Positions 54,602-62,614 of a stretch of 64,000 nt of DNA are shown piece after piece. Made by a program: the position numbers and the translations under genes. Source of the DNA: Bordetella sp. BOR01 (GTDB lineage Bacteria > Pseudomonadota > Gammaproteobacteria > Burkholderiales > Burkholderiaceae_B); contig NZ_JAHUWT010000002.1 of assembly GCF_019218885.1 (NCBI RefSeq), positions 1,116,001-1,180,000 on the forward strand, in the 5' to 3' direction. The stretch's first letter is position 1, and the number at the start of each line of letters is the position of its first letter. The notes beneath the pieces are model-generated. The model was not told where the DNA came from, made no database searches, and worked only from the letters and a program-made list of their open reading frames with translations.

Positions 54602-56922
54602 GCTGTCTCGCTGCCGGCGCGCGCCTGCTGGCTGGCCAATTGCTGCAGGTCTTCAAGGATCTGCTTTTGCGACATGACGCTCAGGTCGATCACTTCGCGG
54701 GCCTGGGCCACGTAGTACGCCAGTTGCTCATCGCTGCGCGCCAGGGATTTGTCCAGGGCGGCTTCGATGCGCTGCAGGTGATCAACCAGCTTGTCGCTGG
54801 ACTGGCCGAACGACTGCACGGCGGTGCCCAGGGCTTCGCCCAGGCTGGCGACTTCGACGGCGCTGCCAGTGACTTGCGCGGCCACGCTGCCCAGTTTGCC
54901 GGTCTCGGTTTGGACCTTGTCGGTGAACTGGGTGCCGACGCGGTCCAGCAGGCCGGCCGAGGTGGCGATCAGTTCGTCGACGGCGGTGCGTTGCTGGGAC
55001 GACGCATGGTTCACGGCATCGAGCAGGGTGCCCAGCGTTTCCATCAGGCGGCTGCGTTCTTCCAGCATGGCGTTGTCGCGGGCCATGCTGTCCGATAGTT
55101 TCTGGCGCAATTCGGCAATGACCTCGGCCGCCGCCTTGGGGGCTTCGGCGGCGGTCTGCACCAGTTGCGTCACTTCGGCGATGGTGTCGCGGGCGTGGGC
55201 CTGGGTTTGCGCCGCGATGTCTTGCGCGGTGTGCGCCAGGGTGTCGCAGATTTGCTGCTGCCGCTCGGTGGCGTGCGTGCTGGCCTGTTCCCATTGCTGG
55301 CGCAGCGTGCCGGCAATGTCGTCCAGCGAGGCGTTCCAGGTGGCGATGACTTCGGCGGCGGCCTTGGGAGCTTCGGCGGCGGCGTGCACCAGCTGCGCGA
55401 CTTCGGTGATGGTGTCGCGGGCGTGGGCCTGGGTTTGCGCCGAGATATCTTGCGCGGTGTGCGCCAGGGTGTCGCAGATCTGCTGCTGCCGCTCGGTGGC
55501 GTGGGTGCTGGCCTGTTCCCATTGCTGGCGCAGTGTGCCGGCCATGCCGTCCAGCGAGGCATGCCAGGCGGCCAGGCGCTGCTCGTCGCGGGCGGCCAGC
55601 TCGGCCTGCAGGTCGGCGTGCGACTGGTTCACGGTGCGCAGCAGTGCCGCCGAATGCTGTTCCAGGCTGGCCGTGGCCGCTGTCAGCGCGCGCTGATGAT
55701 CGTCGGCCAGCCTGGCGCTGGTGTGCTCCTGCTGGGCCAGTGCGCCGGTCCAGGCCGTGGCCATGCCGGCCGCCGTGGCGTCCAGGCGGGTCGATACGCC
55801 ATCCAGCAGGCTGGCCGAGCGTTGTTCGAACGTGTCGCTGAATTGCTGCAAAGACGCGCCCAGGTCTTGCGCCAGCGTTTCGCCGGCGCGCTGGTGTTGC
55901 GCCAGGGCCGTCGTCCAGATATCGGCCACGGCGCTGGTGGTGGCTTCGAAGCGGCCGGACAGCCCGTCCAGTTGCTGGCGCACGGCCTGTGCCAGCGTGT
56001 CCTGCCAGGCGGAAGTCTCGCGGGCCAGGCCGGCCAGCGTGGCCTGGACGGCCGGCTGGATGGCCGCGCCGGCGGCTGCGGCGCTGTCGGTCACGCTTTG
56101 CTTCAGTGCCTGCTCGATGGCGGCGGCCAGGCGGGTGTAGGTGGCATCCGCCTGTCCATGAAAGGCGTCCTGGCTGGCGGCCAGCCGTTCGTTCAGCGCC
56201 TGGGTTTGCTGCGCCATGGCGGCCATCATGGCCTGCAGCCGGTCGACCAGCACGGGCATGGCGTCGGCCTGCCGCTGCAGCAACTGGAAGCTCTGTTCGC
56301 GCTGGTGGGTTTGGGAATACGTACGCAGCGTGGTGGCGATCTGGGTATCGAGCTGTTGCACCGCCCGGATCCGTTCGCGGCGGGCCAGCGCCGCGAGCAG
56401 GCCCAGCGCGGCCGAGGTGGCTACGCCCGCGACCGAGGTGCCGAAGGCGAATCCCAGCCCCTTGACCGGTGCGGCCAGCGATGCCCGGATGGCGTGCAGG
56501 TCGACGGCGCTTTCCAGCGCCACACCGGTGCCTCGCAGGGTGGCGACCATGCCCAGGAAGGTGCCCAGCATGCCCAGCAGCACCAGCAGGCCGACCAGGT
56601 AGGGCGTCAGGCTGGGGCCGGGAAACGCTGCGCGTTCGCCCTCGATGCGCAGGCGCGCCGTGTTGCGCAGGCCGGCGGGCAAGTGGTCCAGCCAGGCCGC
56701 CAGGCTGGGCGGCGCATCGGACAGGCTCGCCACCGCGCGCGACAGGCCGGCGGTGCCTTGCTGGTAGCGCTGCAGCTCGATGGCGCCAGCCAGGTAGATG
56801 GCCCCGATCAACAGGGTGACCGCCAGCGCCAGGGTATTCGAGCCTACGTAGCCGGTGCCGATCCAGCCCACGACGGCCAGGCCTGCCAGGAAGATAACGA
56901 AAGGAACGAGGTATCGGGTCAT
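54598..56922 (-). CDS. DUF802 protein: MotA/TolQ-like channel with long coiled tail (ZorA-like)
   Basis: 774 residues. Helices at about 4-22 and 28-48, then the MotA/TolQ/ExbB core: LTPYLVGLLVLLGMLGTFLG (104-123) and GLGFAFGTSVAGVATSAALG (155-174). After about 185 the protein is one long, Ala/Gln/Thr-rich helical cytoplasmic tail of nearly 590 residues. Two 76-residue near-identical repeats (about 452-603; DUF802 units) contain GTLRQQWEQASTHATERQQQ. The topology matches ZorA of Zorya: a five-helix-type channel subunit with an intracellular rod. The partner is the OmpA protein encoded next. Confidence 0.88.
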   Translation of the reverse strand: MTRYLVPFVIFLAGLAVVGWIGTGYVGSNTLALAVTLLIGAIYLAGAIELQRYQQGTAGLSRAVASLSDAPPSLAAWLDHLPAGLRNTARLRIEGERAAFPGPSLTPYLVGLLVLLGMLGTFLGMVATLRGTGVALESAVDLHAIRASLAAPVKGLGFAFGTSVAGVATSAALGLLAALARRERIRAVQQLDTQIATTLRTYSQTHQREQSFQLLQRQADAMPVLVDRLQAMMAAMAQQTQALNERLAASQDAFHGQADATYTRLAAAIEQALKQSVTDSAAAAGAAIQPAVQATLAGLARETSAWQDTLAQAVRQQLDGLSGRFEATTSAVADIWTTALAQHQRAGETLAQDLGASLQQFSDTFEQRSASLLDGVSTRLDATAAGMATAWTGALAQQEHTSARLADDHQRALTAATASLEQHSAALLRTVNQSHADLQAELAARDEQRLAAWHASLDGMAGTLRQQWEQASTHATERQQQICDTLAHTAQDISAQTQAHARDTITEVAQLVHAAAEAPKAAAEVIATWNASLDDIAGTLRQQWEQASTHATERQQQICDTLAHTAQDIAAQTQAHARDTIAEVTQLVQTAAEAPKAAAEVIAELRQKLSDSMARDNAMLEERSRLMETLGTLLDAVNHASSQQRTAVDELIATSAGLLDRVGTQFTDKVQTETGKLGSVAAQVTGSAVEVASLGEALGTAVQSFGQSSDKLVDHLQRIEAALDKSLARSDEQLAYYVAQAREVIDLSVMSQKQILEDLQQLASQQARAGSETA
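55114..55569 (-). repeat. 228-bp in-frame tandem repeat within the DUF802 gene
   Basis: Copies at 55114-55341 and 55342-55569 are nearly identical and exactly 228 bp (76 codons) long. Shared blocks include TGGCCTGTTCCCATTGCTGG and GTGTCGCAGAT. The high DNA identity suggests a recent duplication or ongoing homogenisation, so repeat number, and thus rod length, may vary between strains. Confidence 0.9.
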
Positions 56923-56932
56923 GGTGTCCGGG

Positions 56933-57673
56933 TCAGTTGGCGCGCAAGGCGGCGAGCAAGCCTTCGATCGGCTGTAAACGTATGTCGAGTTCGGCCCGCA
57001 GCACGCTGCGCATGTCGGCGCGGAAGGCGATCAGCCACGGCGCGGGGGCGGCCGTGGCGGGCGCTTCGGCGGCCTGGGCATCGGCTTCGGGAGTGTCTTG
57101 CGCGGCCTGGCGCAGGCGCTCGAAGTGTGCTTCGAGCATGGCGGGTATGGTGCCCAGCAGGCGCCGCTCATGCAGGCTCAGCGAGCGTTCCATGATGGCA
57201 TCGACCATGGCCAGGCGGGCCATGGCGGGCGTCTGTGCCGCCAGCAGGGCCCGCAGGCGGCCGCGCAGCTTGGCGATGCTGGTTTCCATGGCCTGCTGCA
57301 CCGCCCGGTAGCGCTGGCGGTAGGTAGCGTAGCCGGCCTCGGCACCCGGGGCGGCGTGCTGCGCAAGGGCGGGTGCGCGCGGCCGCGCCGCGATGAACGG
57401 CCGGTCGTCGGCAATGGCGTGCGCCAGCGTGCTGCGCACGCGTTCGTACTCGCGCTTTTCGGCGCTGTCGGAAATCCGTGCGCTCGCCGCCACGGCCGGG
57501 GGGCCGGCGTCCAGCACCGTAGACAGGGCAATGGCATCGGTCCAGCCCAGCCATAGGCTGAGCCGGTCGGCAAGCGACTGCCTGGATTGAGGAATATCGG
57601 CGTCTGTCAGGCGAGCAAGCAAGCGAATTAGCGTCGGCCCGCTGACACCTGTGCGCCGGGGTACTTGCACCAT
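56933..57673 (-). CDS. DUF3348 protein, first gene of the MotAB-like operon
   Basis: 246 residues, starting 10 bases upstream of the DUF802 gene. Soluble and helical: SGPTLIRLLARLTDADIPQS, SLADRLSLWLGWTDAIALS, YRQRYRAVQQAMETSIAKLR, RLAMVDAIMERSLSLHERRL, LLGTIPAMLEAHFERLRQ, and a terminal DMRSVLRAELDIRLQPIEGL. Matches DUF3348, function unknown. Constant company with DUF802, OmpA and DUF2894 genes suggests that it is a cytoplasmic partner of the channel or its rod. Confidence 0.87.
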   Translation of the reverse strand: MVQVPRRTGVSGPTLIRLLARLTDADIPQSRQSLADRLSLWLGWTDAIALSTVLDAGPPAVAASARISDSAEKREYERVRSTLAHAIADDRPFIAARPRAPALAQHAAPGAEAGYATYRQRYRAVQQAMETSIAKLRGRLRALLAAQTPAMARLAMVDAIMERSLSLHERRLLGTIPAMLEAHFERLRQAAQDTPEADAQAAEAPATAAPAPWLIAFRADMRSVLRAELDIRLQPIEGLLAALRAN

Positions 57674-57823
57674 ACCTCAGAGTCAAAAATCCGGCAGTTT
57701 ACAGGGTGTGAGGGGATTGGATGCCCGGTTACCTGTATTTCTGAATATTACGTCCCGTTCCCCCGTGAGGCTCTGTTGAATCTGTTGAAGTGTTACTGTC
57801 AGGGGACACTATGGAAAAACGCC

Positions 57824-58030
57824 GTGAAATTCGATATTTATGGTCGCTTTCAACTGATCGTGCTGCGATCCGGTGCCGGTTGGGAGGCCTACCGCGAAGT
57901 GGGAGGAAAGCGGGTGCGCATGCACGACCTGGTCCTGCCTCCCGACCTGGACGCCAGCGAAATCGCGGTGTACCTGGATGACCTGTTGCACGAATTGTCT
58001 CCGCCGGGTGGGCGGATCGCCCCGGTATAG
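57824..58030 (+). CDS. Small conserved protein (DUF7661-like)
   Basis: 68 residues from GTG 57824, read as MKFDIYGRFQLIVLRSGAGW. This start gives the compact form I recall for the family; the open frame runs upstream to 57665 but that part is Cys-rich, overlaps the DUF3348 start and looks non-coding. KRVRMHDLVLPPDLDASEIA and VYLDDLLHEL complete a small alpha/beta domain. Function unknown. GGAA lies about 8 bases before the GTG. Confidence 0.6.
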   Translation: MKFDIYGRFQLIVLRSGAGWEAYREVGGKRVRMHDLVLPPDLDASEIAVYLDDLLHELSPPGGRIAPV

Positions 58031-58217
58031 CGCGAGGCAGTAGCGTTATCGGGACAGATCCGGTAATGTTTCGTAGGTGTTAGGCACGGGATTTGCTGAA
58101 GTCCGGGTACGCGGTGCCATTCGTTCCCGGGCAGGTTCGCTATTTAGTACCCGCGGCAACAAGCGGTGTATCCGCGCGTCGTTGTTCGGCTGCTGCAGCA
58201 ATTCCAAGGAAACTCAT

Positions 58218-58469
58218 ATGAACATCGCTACAGGTGTTTCGCTGAATGGCTACAGGGTTTATTGCGACGTCATTCTGGCCGCCGAGGGCGGATTCGCCAT
58301 CCGGTTGGCGACCCGCTCCGAGGAAGCCGGACCATCGGGCGTCGAACGGGTGTGGTATCCCCCGGATTCCAGTCCCTACATCGAGCAGGACGATGCCGAG
58401 CGCGAGGCGCACCGGATCCTGGGCCTGGTCAAATCGGTATCGCAGAGCGGCGAGCCTTTGTACGGCTAG
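58218..58469 (+). CDS. Hypothetical 83-aa protein
   Basis: Starts at ATG 58218 with AAGGAAA about nine bases upstream. The sequence (VSLNGYRVYCDVILAAEGGF, RLATRSEEAGPSGVERVWYP, DDAEREAHRILGLVKSVSQ) reads as a strand-rich first half and a terminal helix. No family recognised. It follows the DUF7661-like gene after 187 bases. That gap holds AGGTGTTAGGCAC (58073-58085), one mismatch from half of the palindromic repeat. Confidence 0.55.
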   Translation: MNIATGVSLNGYRVYCDVILAAEGGFAIRLATRSEEAGPSGVERVWYPPDSSPYIEQDDAEREAHRILGLVKSVSQSGEPLYG

Positions 58470-58505
58470 GGGGCCGGCCGCGGCTGCGGCCGCCCGGGCA
58501 GCACT

Positions 58506-59279
58506 TCAGGGACGCTCGCGCCACCCGTAGGCGGGGGTGCTGGTGCTGGGGTACCCGAAATTGCGGGGTTCCAGTCCTGACTGGAACCACCGCACGAAGG
58601 TATAGACGTCGTATACCGGCACGCCCAGTTCGTTTTGCAGGCGCCAGGAATAAGGTGCCATGTTGTGGCATTCGAGCACCAGCGCGCCTACGTCGGGATG
58701 GCTGCGCATCAGTTCGTGGCCCGCGGCCACGACATCCTGTTCGGCCTTTTCGTAGTCCATGGAATCTTCGTCGCCCAGCAGGACGCGGGTGAATTCCTGT
58801 CCGTGCTCGGTGCCGACGATGGGCGTGTCCAGTGGCGCGCCCACCGCGGCCATGTGTTCGGCATCCAGGCGGGCGCCCTGCACGGTCAGCACACCCACGC
58901 GCTTGCCCCGGGGCAGCAGGGCCTGCACCAGCGGAATCTGCATGAGCGACGAGCTGGCCACGGGTACGCCGGCGTAGTCGGCCAGATCGTGTTGCAAGAT
59001 GCCCAGGAACCCGCCTGTGGTGGTGATGCCGTCGGCCCCTTCGCGTACCAGTTCTCGCGCGGCGTCCAGGAAGGCCTGTTTCAGGCCTTTGCTTTTTTCA
59101 TGCACCACGACGCGGGCCGATGTGCCCTTGACCACCTTGTACAGCACGGGAAACGGCCAAGTGGCGGCATGCCCCGTGTCGCCGGGCACGCGCGGCCATT
59201 TGGTTTCCAGCATCAGGATGCCGACACGCGCACCGTAGACGGTTTTTCCGCCGGTGGCATGGCGCGAAATCGAAGTCAT
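58506..59279 (-). CDS. Aspartate/glutamate racemase-family protein lacking the first catalytic Cys
   Basis: 257 residues; AAGGAAG lies four bases before ATG 59279. Racemase fold: VGILMLETKWPRVPGD, the GITTTGGFLGILQHDLADYA loop, PVASSSLMQIPLVQALL, and ALVLECHNMAPYS. Family enzymes use two Cys; here the first site, normally a TNCGFL-type loop, is T88-G-G, while Cys204 remains. A racemase would need both, so a one-Cys isomerase, lyase or binding role is more likely. It lies 21 bases after a Bug gene on the same strand. Confidence 0.82.
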   Translation of the reverse strand: MTSISRHATGGKTVYGARVGILMLETKWPRVPGDTGHAATWPFPVLYKVVKGTSARVVVHEKSKGLKQAFLDAARELVREGADGITTTGGFLGILQHDLADYAGVPVASSSLMQIPLVQALLPRGKRVGVLTVQGARLDAEHMAAVGAPLDTPIVGTEHGQEFTRVLLGDEDSMDYEKAEQDVVAAGHELMRSHPDVGALVLECHNMAPYSWRLQNELGVPVYDVYTFVRWFQSGLEPRNFGYPSTSTPAYGWRERP

Positions 59280-59300
59280 ACATCTTCCTTGTGTTTCAGG

Positions 59301-60290
59301 TTATTGGACTGCCAGGTTCACCGACTGCGACAGCTCGCGCCATCTGGCCGTATCGCTGGCGATCATGTCCTGGAACTGCCGGGCCGATCCGCCCTTGATT
59401 TCCAGGCCTTGCGGTTCAAGCCGGGCCCGCATGGCGGGCTTGTCCAGCTCGGCGTTCACCTGCCGGGACAACGTGTCGACGATGTCTTGCGGCGTGCCGG
59501 CCGGCGCCATCAGGCCGATCCAGAGCTTGGCGATGATGTTCTTGATGCCCAGCTCGGCAAAAGTGGGTACGTCGGGCAGCGAGGCCAGGCGCTGTTCCGA
59601 GGCCACGGCCAAGGGCCGCACGCGGCCGGCATCGACCATGGGCTTGGCCGTGCTGACATAGGTGAAAAGCAGGGGCACTTGCTCGCCCGCCAAGTCGCCG
59701 ATGGCAATGCCAGCGCCCTTGTATGGAATGGCCACGAACCTGGCTCCGGTTTCGTGTTGCAGCAGTTCCAGCGCCAGGTGCGATACGCTGCCGCTACCCG
59801 TATGTGCGAAGTCGATCGATCCCGGTGCTGCCTTGGCGGCCGCCACCAGGTCCCTGGCCGAACGGTAGGGCGACTTGGTGCTGGTGTAGAGCACCGCGGT
59901 GCTGTCCACCAGATGCACGATGGGCACCAGATCGGTCGATGGGTCATAGGGCAGCGACGGATACACGAACGGTGCGACCGACACCTGGCCGCTGCTGGCC
60001 ATCAGCAGTTGGTAGCCGTCGGGCGACTGCCTGACAGCTCTTGCCGTGGCGATGGTGCCGCCTGCGCCGCCCAGGTTCTCGATGATCCACGACTGCCCAT
60101 ACGCTTTTCCGTAGGCTTCGCCCAGCGGGCGGGTAACGGCGTCCAGCGCGCCGCCGGCGGCAAACGGGATGAGGACGGTGATGGGTTTTTGCGGATAGGT
60201 GTTTTGTGCGGCCGCGCCGCCGGCCGCCACCAGCAGCGATGCCAGCGCGGCCTGCCCGAGTACGCGCGTGATTGCCTGCAGAGCCTTCAT
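59301..60290 (-). CDS. Bug-type substrate-binding protein paired with the racemase-like gene
   Basis: 329 residues. Signal ends LVAAGGAAAQ. Landmarks: YPQKPITVLIPFAAGGALDA, QSPDGYQLLMASSGQ, IPYKGAGIAIGDLAGEQVPL, LPDVPTFAELGIKN, AGTPQDIVDTLSRQV. A 17-bp palindrome lies 170 bases upstream, next to a LysR gene, and probably controls this gene and the racemase-like gene. Ligand likely an amino-dicarboxylate or hydroxy-dicarboxylate. Confidence 0.92.
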   Translation of the reverse strand: MKALQAITRVLGQAALASLLVAAGGAAAQNTYPQKPITVLIPFAAGGALDAVTRPLGEAYGKAYGQSWIIENLGGAGGTIATARAVRQSPDGYQLLMASSGQVSVAPFVYPSLPYDPSTDLVPIVHLVDSTAVLYTSTKSPYRSARDLVAAAKAAPGSIDFAHTGSGSVSHLALELLQHETGARFVAIPYKGAGIAIGDLAGEQVPLLFTYVSTAKPMVDAGRVRPLAVASEQRLASLPDVPTFAELGIKNIIAKLWIGLMAPAGTPQDIVDTLSRQVNAELDKPAMRARLEPQGLEIKGGSARQFQDMIASDTARWRELSQSVNLAVQ

Positions 60291-60459
60291 TGCTTACCCC
60301 TTGCTTTGTTGTCCGTGCCGCCAGGCAGAGTGCCTGCATGGCGGTGCTGCGCTGTTCATGGCGTGCAAGCCATGGAACACAGCCTAGCAAGCAAGCGGCG
60401 CTCGGCCACGCGCGCCGGCTGGCATTCCGATGCCGAGCCAGGGTAAGCCCTAGTGCGGC

Positions 60460-60476
60460 GTTAAGCGTCGCTTAAC
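60460..60476. promoter_or_regulatory. Perfect LysR-type palindrome upstream of the Bug/racemase unit
   Basis: GTTAAGCG-T-CGCTTAAC is a 17-bp perfect palindrome containing the T-N11-A pattern of LysR operators. It lies in the 238-base gap between the LysR gene (ends 60529) and the Bug gene (starts 60290). The rest of the gap shows no gene. Confidence 0.65.
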
Positions 60477-60528
60477 TTTTCGCAAGCGCCAGTGCGGTTC
60501 GCACGGCATGGAAGATGGGGGCGAGGGC

Positions 60529-61572
60529 TTATCCGCGGGCCTGGCCGGCGTGCGATTGCCACAGCAGCGCCGACTCGATGGCCAGCGCCGGACCGATCAC
60601 GTCATTCATCAGTTGTTCGGCCGCGCGCTGGATGACGCCTTCGGCCTGGCGGCGGATCGCCGGCGGCTCGTTGTCCCGGTACCCAAGGTAGAACGTGCGC
60701 TCGGGGGGCGACAGGCGCTGGCCTTTGCGGGAATGCAGCGACGACATGGAGTGGATCTGCACCAGCGGGATGAAGTGCCGGACTTCCCAGAGGCACAGGG
60801 GCGTGGTGATGGCGAACCCCATGCCCGAAGACACCAGGCTGAGTATGGGCCCCGCCGTGTCGAACTCGCTGGTGCGCGGAATGTGTACGCCCAGCAGGTT
60901 CAGGTAGACATCGATATCGTGCCCGATCACCGATCGGGCGCTATACCGTATCAACGGCAAGGCCCGGCCCAGGCCATCCAGCGTGGATGTGCGGTCGATG
61001 CGGGCGTCGCGGGGCAGTACCAGCAGGTAGCGTTCCGAGAACAGGGCGTGCTTGCGCAGCGAGCCTTTGCCGATGGCGGGGCTGGTCGTGACTGTCATGT
61101 CGACCTGGCCTTTCTCGAGCTGGCGTTCCAGGTCGGGCGTCAACCCCGACGACAGCCGTATCTCGGGCAAGCCGGATTGGCCCAGGCCGGCCAACAGGCA
61201 GGGGCCCAGCGTACCGGCGAAGGACTCGACGGTGCCGAAGCGAACGATGCGCCGCTTCTCGGCATGGAAGGCGCGCATGGCTTCGCGCATGATCGATGCC
61301 TGGCGCAGCAGGCGTTCGGCATGTTCGTAGAGTTCCGTGCCTGCCATGGTGGGTTGCGCCGGGCGCATGCCGTGAATGATCAATTCGGTGGCCAGGCCCG
61401 TTTCCAGCTGCTTCAGCCGCTGCGAGACCGCGGCCCGCGAAATGCCCAGTTGCCGGGCGGCCTGCGCCAGCGTGCCGGTTTGCACGATAAGCACCCAGGT
61501 CAGCAGCAGGTTCCAGTCGGGGATGTCGCTGAAGTCGTGGTCGAAAGCACTCGGCGGGCTGGGCACGGGCAT
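60529..61572 (-). CDS. LysR-family regulator
   Basis: 347 residues. HTH at about 18-80: IPDWNLLLTWVLIVQTGTLA, AARQLGISRAAVSQRLKQLE. The effector domain has VRFGTVESFAGTLGPCLLAG, LEKGQVDMTVTTSPAIGKG and VSSGMGFAITTPLCLWEVRH. It lies between a 2-hydroxyacid dehydrogenase unit and the Bug/racemase unit, all on the minus strand; the palindrome downstream points to the latter as its target. Confidence 0.9.
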   Translation of the reverse strand: MPVPSPPSAFDHDFSDIPDWNLLLTWVLIVQTGTLAQAARQLGISRAAVSQRLKQLETGLATELIIHGMRPAQPTMAGTELYEHAERLLRQASIMREAMRAFHAEKRRIVRFGTVESFAGTLGPCLLAGLGQSGLPEIRLSSGLTPDLERQLEKGQVDMTVTTSPAIGKGSLRKHALFSERYLLVLPRDARIDRTSTLDGLGRALPLIRYSARSVIGHDIDVYLNLLGVHIPRTSEFDTAGPILSLVSSGMGFAITTPLCLWEVRHFIPLVQIHSMSSLHSRKGQRLSPPERTFYLGYRDNEPPAIRRQAEGVIQRAAEQLMNDVIGPALAIESALLWQSHAGQARG

Positions 61573-61645
61573 GGCGGGGCAACCTGGGCGTTGCGGCGCG
61601 CAGGCGCCGATACGGGCCGCTGCCCCGGACGGGGGCGGCGCCCTA

Positions 61646-62614
61646 TCATAAACAGCCTTGCAGCCAGCGCTTCAGGTTTGCCACGAATATCTGCCGGACC
61701 CGCACGGCATTGCCATCCGAGAAGCCCGCGCTGTGGGGTGAGACGATGACATTGTCCAGGTCCCATAGCGGCGATGCGGCGGGCAGGGGTTCGTGGTGGA
61801 ACACATCCAGGAATGCGCCGCCCAGCCGGCCTGCCTGCAAGGCCTGGATCAGCGCAGGTTCGTCGACGACGTGGCCGCGCGCCACGTTGACCAGGCAGGC
61901 ATGCGCGGGCAGGGCCGCCAGCATGCCGGCGCTGACCAGGCCGCGGGTGGTATCCGTAAGCGGGCAGGCCAGCACCAGCCATGACGTGTCGGGCAGCAGT
62001 TCGCGCAGGCCGTCGTAGCGTACCGTGCGGATGCCGTCGCCCGCCGGCGTATCGCCATGGCGCGCTACCGACACTTCCAGGCCCAGCGCCTGCAGCAGAT
62101 GCCCGATGCGTTGCCCGATGCCGCCCCAGCCCACCACGACGGCGCGCTGCCCTTGCAGGTCGCGCGGCATGCGGTCATCCAGCAGCGGTTCCCAGGCATG
62201 CCGCTGCTGGGCCTGCATCAGCAGGGGCAAGCGCCGGGCCAGCGCCAGCAGTCCGGTGATGGCCATCTGCGCGACCACGGCATCCGAGGCGCCATGCGAC
62301 GCCGTGACCCGGGCGCCGCGCTGGCGCATTTCCTGGTAGACATCGCGATCCAGCCCGGCCGAGTGCACATGCAGCCATTGCAGGCCCTGGGTGGCCCGCA
62401 GGGCGGCATAGAAGCGCTCGGTGTCGGGCAGGATCTCGAACTTGGTCGAGCGCCCGGTGATGTCGCGCGATATGAACGCGACGTCGGCCTGGACGGACTG
62501 CGGGTCGCCCGGATGGCACAGGACGATGTCGCGCCCCAGCCCTTGCAGGCCGGGGGCAAGTGTGCGGGCTTCCCGTTCCGAGCACAGGATGCGCAGGGGC
62601 TGCTCAGTGGTCAT
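61646..62614 (-). CDS. D-2-hydroxyacid dehydrogenase (GhrA-like)
   Basis: 322 residues from ATG 62614, which overlaps the Bug stop by 4 bases. NAD site AVVVGWGGIGQRIGHLLQAL, catalytic Arg in LVNVARGHVVDEPALIQALQ, acidic residue near GAFLDVFHHEPLP, and His in NVIVSPHSAGFSDG. Reduces glyoxylate, hydroxypyruvate or other 2-oxoacids. Unit order class II aldolase, Bug, dehydrogenase suggests uptake and turnover of one hydroxy-acid or phosphonate-like substrate. Confidence 0.88.
   Translation of the reverse strand: MTTEQPLRILCSEREARTLAPGLQGLGRDIVLCHPGDPQSVQADVAFISRDITGRSTKFEILPDTERFYAALRATQGLQWLHVHSAGLDRDVYQEMRQRGARVTASHGASDAVVAQMAITGLLALARRLPLLMQAQQRHAWEPLLDDRMPRDLQGQRAVVVGWGGIGQRIGHLLQALGLEVSVARHGDTPAGDGIRTVRYDGLRELLPDTSWLVLACPLTDTTRGLVSAGMLAALPAHACLVNVARGHVVDEPALIQALQAGRLGGAFLDVFHHEPLPAASPLWDLDNVIVSPHSAGFSDGNAVRVRQIFVANLKRWLQGCL

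Noticed and set aside
57638-57650. Further copy of the palindromic repeat (GCTGACACCTG)
   Set aside because: It is coding sequence for the start of the DUF3348 protein and has no matching second arm.
57665-57823. N-terminal extension of the DUF7661-like gene from ATG 57665
   Set aside because: It overlaps the start of the DUF3348 gene, is Cys-rich without pattern, and the conserved domain begins exactly at GTG 57824.
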